From Piper betle (Eukaryota; Streptophyta; Magnoliopsida; Piperales; Piperaceae), in contig JAURVB010012903.1 of the NCBI GenBank assembly GCA_033002965.1, forward strand, positions 1 through 64,000: DNA of 64,000 bases. The letters run 5' to 3'. Positions 63,071-64,000 of this stretch are shown piece by piece. The notes under the pieces were generated by a model that worked only from the letters and a program-made list of their open reading frames with translations, had not been told where the DNA came from and ran no database searches. The number at the start of each line of letters is the position of its first letter. Within the stretch, counting starts at the first letter, position 1. Position numbers and translations under genes: made by a program.

Positions 63071-64000
63071 AGTAGAAGCGTGTGGGCCTATAACCCACAG
63101 GTCCAAGGATTCCCCGTTTACCTGGCTTCAGATACCACATGTGAGGACGAGATACCACTTATTGAGAGCTCTTGAGAGACTAGATTTCCACGAGATTTAG
63201 CCTCCCTTCTTATAACCCAGAGATATCAGACAGAGTGGAGTTTTCACGTGAAGATTTCCACTCACCCTTTTGTATCAGTTTTACTATCAGTTTACCGAGA
63301 TGATTGAGATGAGTATACATTGATCAGAGCGCGTCCCGCAGACCAGATGCAGATGCTACAACCCTATACAGAGTATGTTATCAAACTCCTTGAGACACGC
63401 TGTGTATGTACATGTGTTCTCGCCTCCTTTCAGCAGTAATTAGTAGTTGTATAGATAGTCACCTGAGCCATAGTATGCAGTAGAGAATAGCAACTATCCT
63501 TGTTCTCATATAGAACAGAGTGAGATATTTGACTCGGGACCGAGTCAACTAGGACCCCGTGAGCGGTCCAATTCCTTATACCGGGACACCTGAGAGTTAT
63601 ATCTACACTGGCGACAGTGAGCCGTGCAGCTCATTAGGGTATCCACCGTACTTAGCAGGAGACTCATAGCAGGCCTTGAGGTGACTGTAGGACTAGAGTA
63701 GAGTTCCTGCGAGTACATGTAGGCGACTGTTTACAGATGAGGATTAGAGGGACATGGGTAGATGCTAGCAGGTAGGTCTTACCCTCGGGGTAGTTTTCCA
63801 GACATAACCCAGATTAGAACCTTGCGATACTCTAGAGTATCTGCTTGACCAACCTAGTAGGCCCTTAGGGGTGACCTAGGGTTTTCCGCCGAGTTAGCAG
63901 TAGGGATCAGAACATAAGAGAAGGATAATGATAATGTCAGAATAGACACAGGAAGTATAGAATCCAGAATGTTTGAGATGGTCAGCATCACTAGCATGAC
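63071..64000. other. Unclassified sequence adjoining A5
   Basis: 930 bp of fairly balanced base composition, unlike the AT-rich surroundings, rich in short GAGTAG, CAGTAG and GAGATG-type words. No long open frame and no similarity to other window repeats. It may be the noncoding part of another retroelement that broke A5; the window ends before this can be judged. Confidence 0.35.

Overview
The window is a piece of a plant nuclear genome, and about two thirds of it is transposable-element sequence. Evidence for a plant includes spliced genes with GT-AG introns, a trihelix/uridylate-kinase fusion gene, a DEMETER/ROS1-like DNA glycosylase fragment, a chloroplast ribonucleoprotein gene, Ty3/gypsy elements primed by initiator tRNA-Met, Athila-type elements and a plant L1-like LINE. 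The very GC-rich first exons and 5' ends set in AT-rich surroundings hint at a monocot, but weakly; I cannot name a species. No bacterial features, CRISPR arrays, tRNA or rRNA genes were seen.

Layout. 1-7.3 kb: the end of a long LTR (family A), a truncated duplicate of the 5' end of the trihelix-kinase gene (1.80-2.28 kb), two copies of a roughly 1 kb flanking repeat (X1, X2), another family A fragment, and a GC-rich island with inverted-looking ends. 7.36-10.99 kb: the one complete host gene, seven coding exons and 494 codons, a trihelix DNA-binding domain fused to a UMP-kinase-like domain. 13.09-17.17 kb: two solo LTRs from different families, each with a perfect 5-bp target-site duplication, 30 bp apart. 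17.2-23.2 kb: unclassified, mostly AT-rich sequence with microsatellites. 24.38-26.63 kb: the first about 702 codons of a DEMETER/ROS1-like 5-methylcytosine DNA glycosylase. It stops at the intron just before the catalytic part, and within about 200 bp runs into a truncated Athila LTR.

26.8-46.3 kb is a mosaic of broken retroelements. On the minus strand lies an Athila-like pol (element D) joined directly to a chromovirus-like Ty3/gypsy pol (element B). B carries an internal tandem duplication and is interrupted by two LTR insertions (A4 and C1). A plus-strand LINE and an inverted C-family LTR follow. 49.9-52.05 kb: a CP33-like chloroplast RNA-binding protein gene with several apparent frameshifts. 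55.2-60.44 kb: a structurally complete young Ty3/gypsy chromovirus with 391-bp LTRs, TSD GATCC, PBS, PPT, gag, protease, RT, RNase H, integrase and chromodomain, but with many coding lesions. 61.0-63.07 kb: a C-like LTR start interrupted by a fifth family A copy. 63.07-64 kb: unclassified non-AT-rich sequence.

The only genes with a joint theme are the two partial or damaged host genes, which look like casualties of the repeat activity around them. I found no multigene system. The most unusual items are the decapitated DNA-demethylase gene, the gag reading frame that starts inside an LTR, the tandem-duplicated pol that preserves an internal empty site for a solo LTR, and the promoter and 5' duplications of the trihelix-kinase gene.
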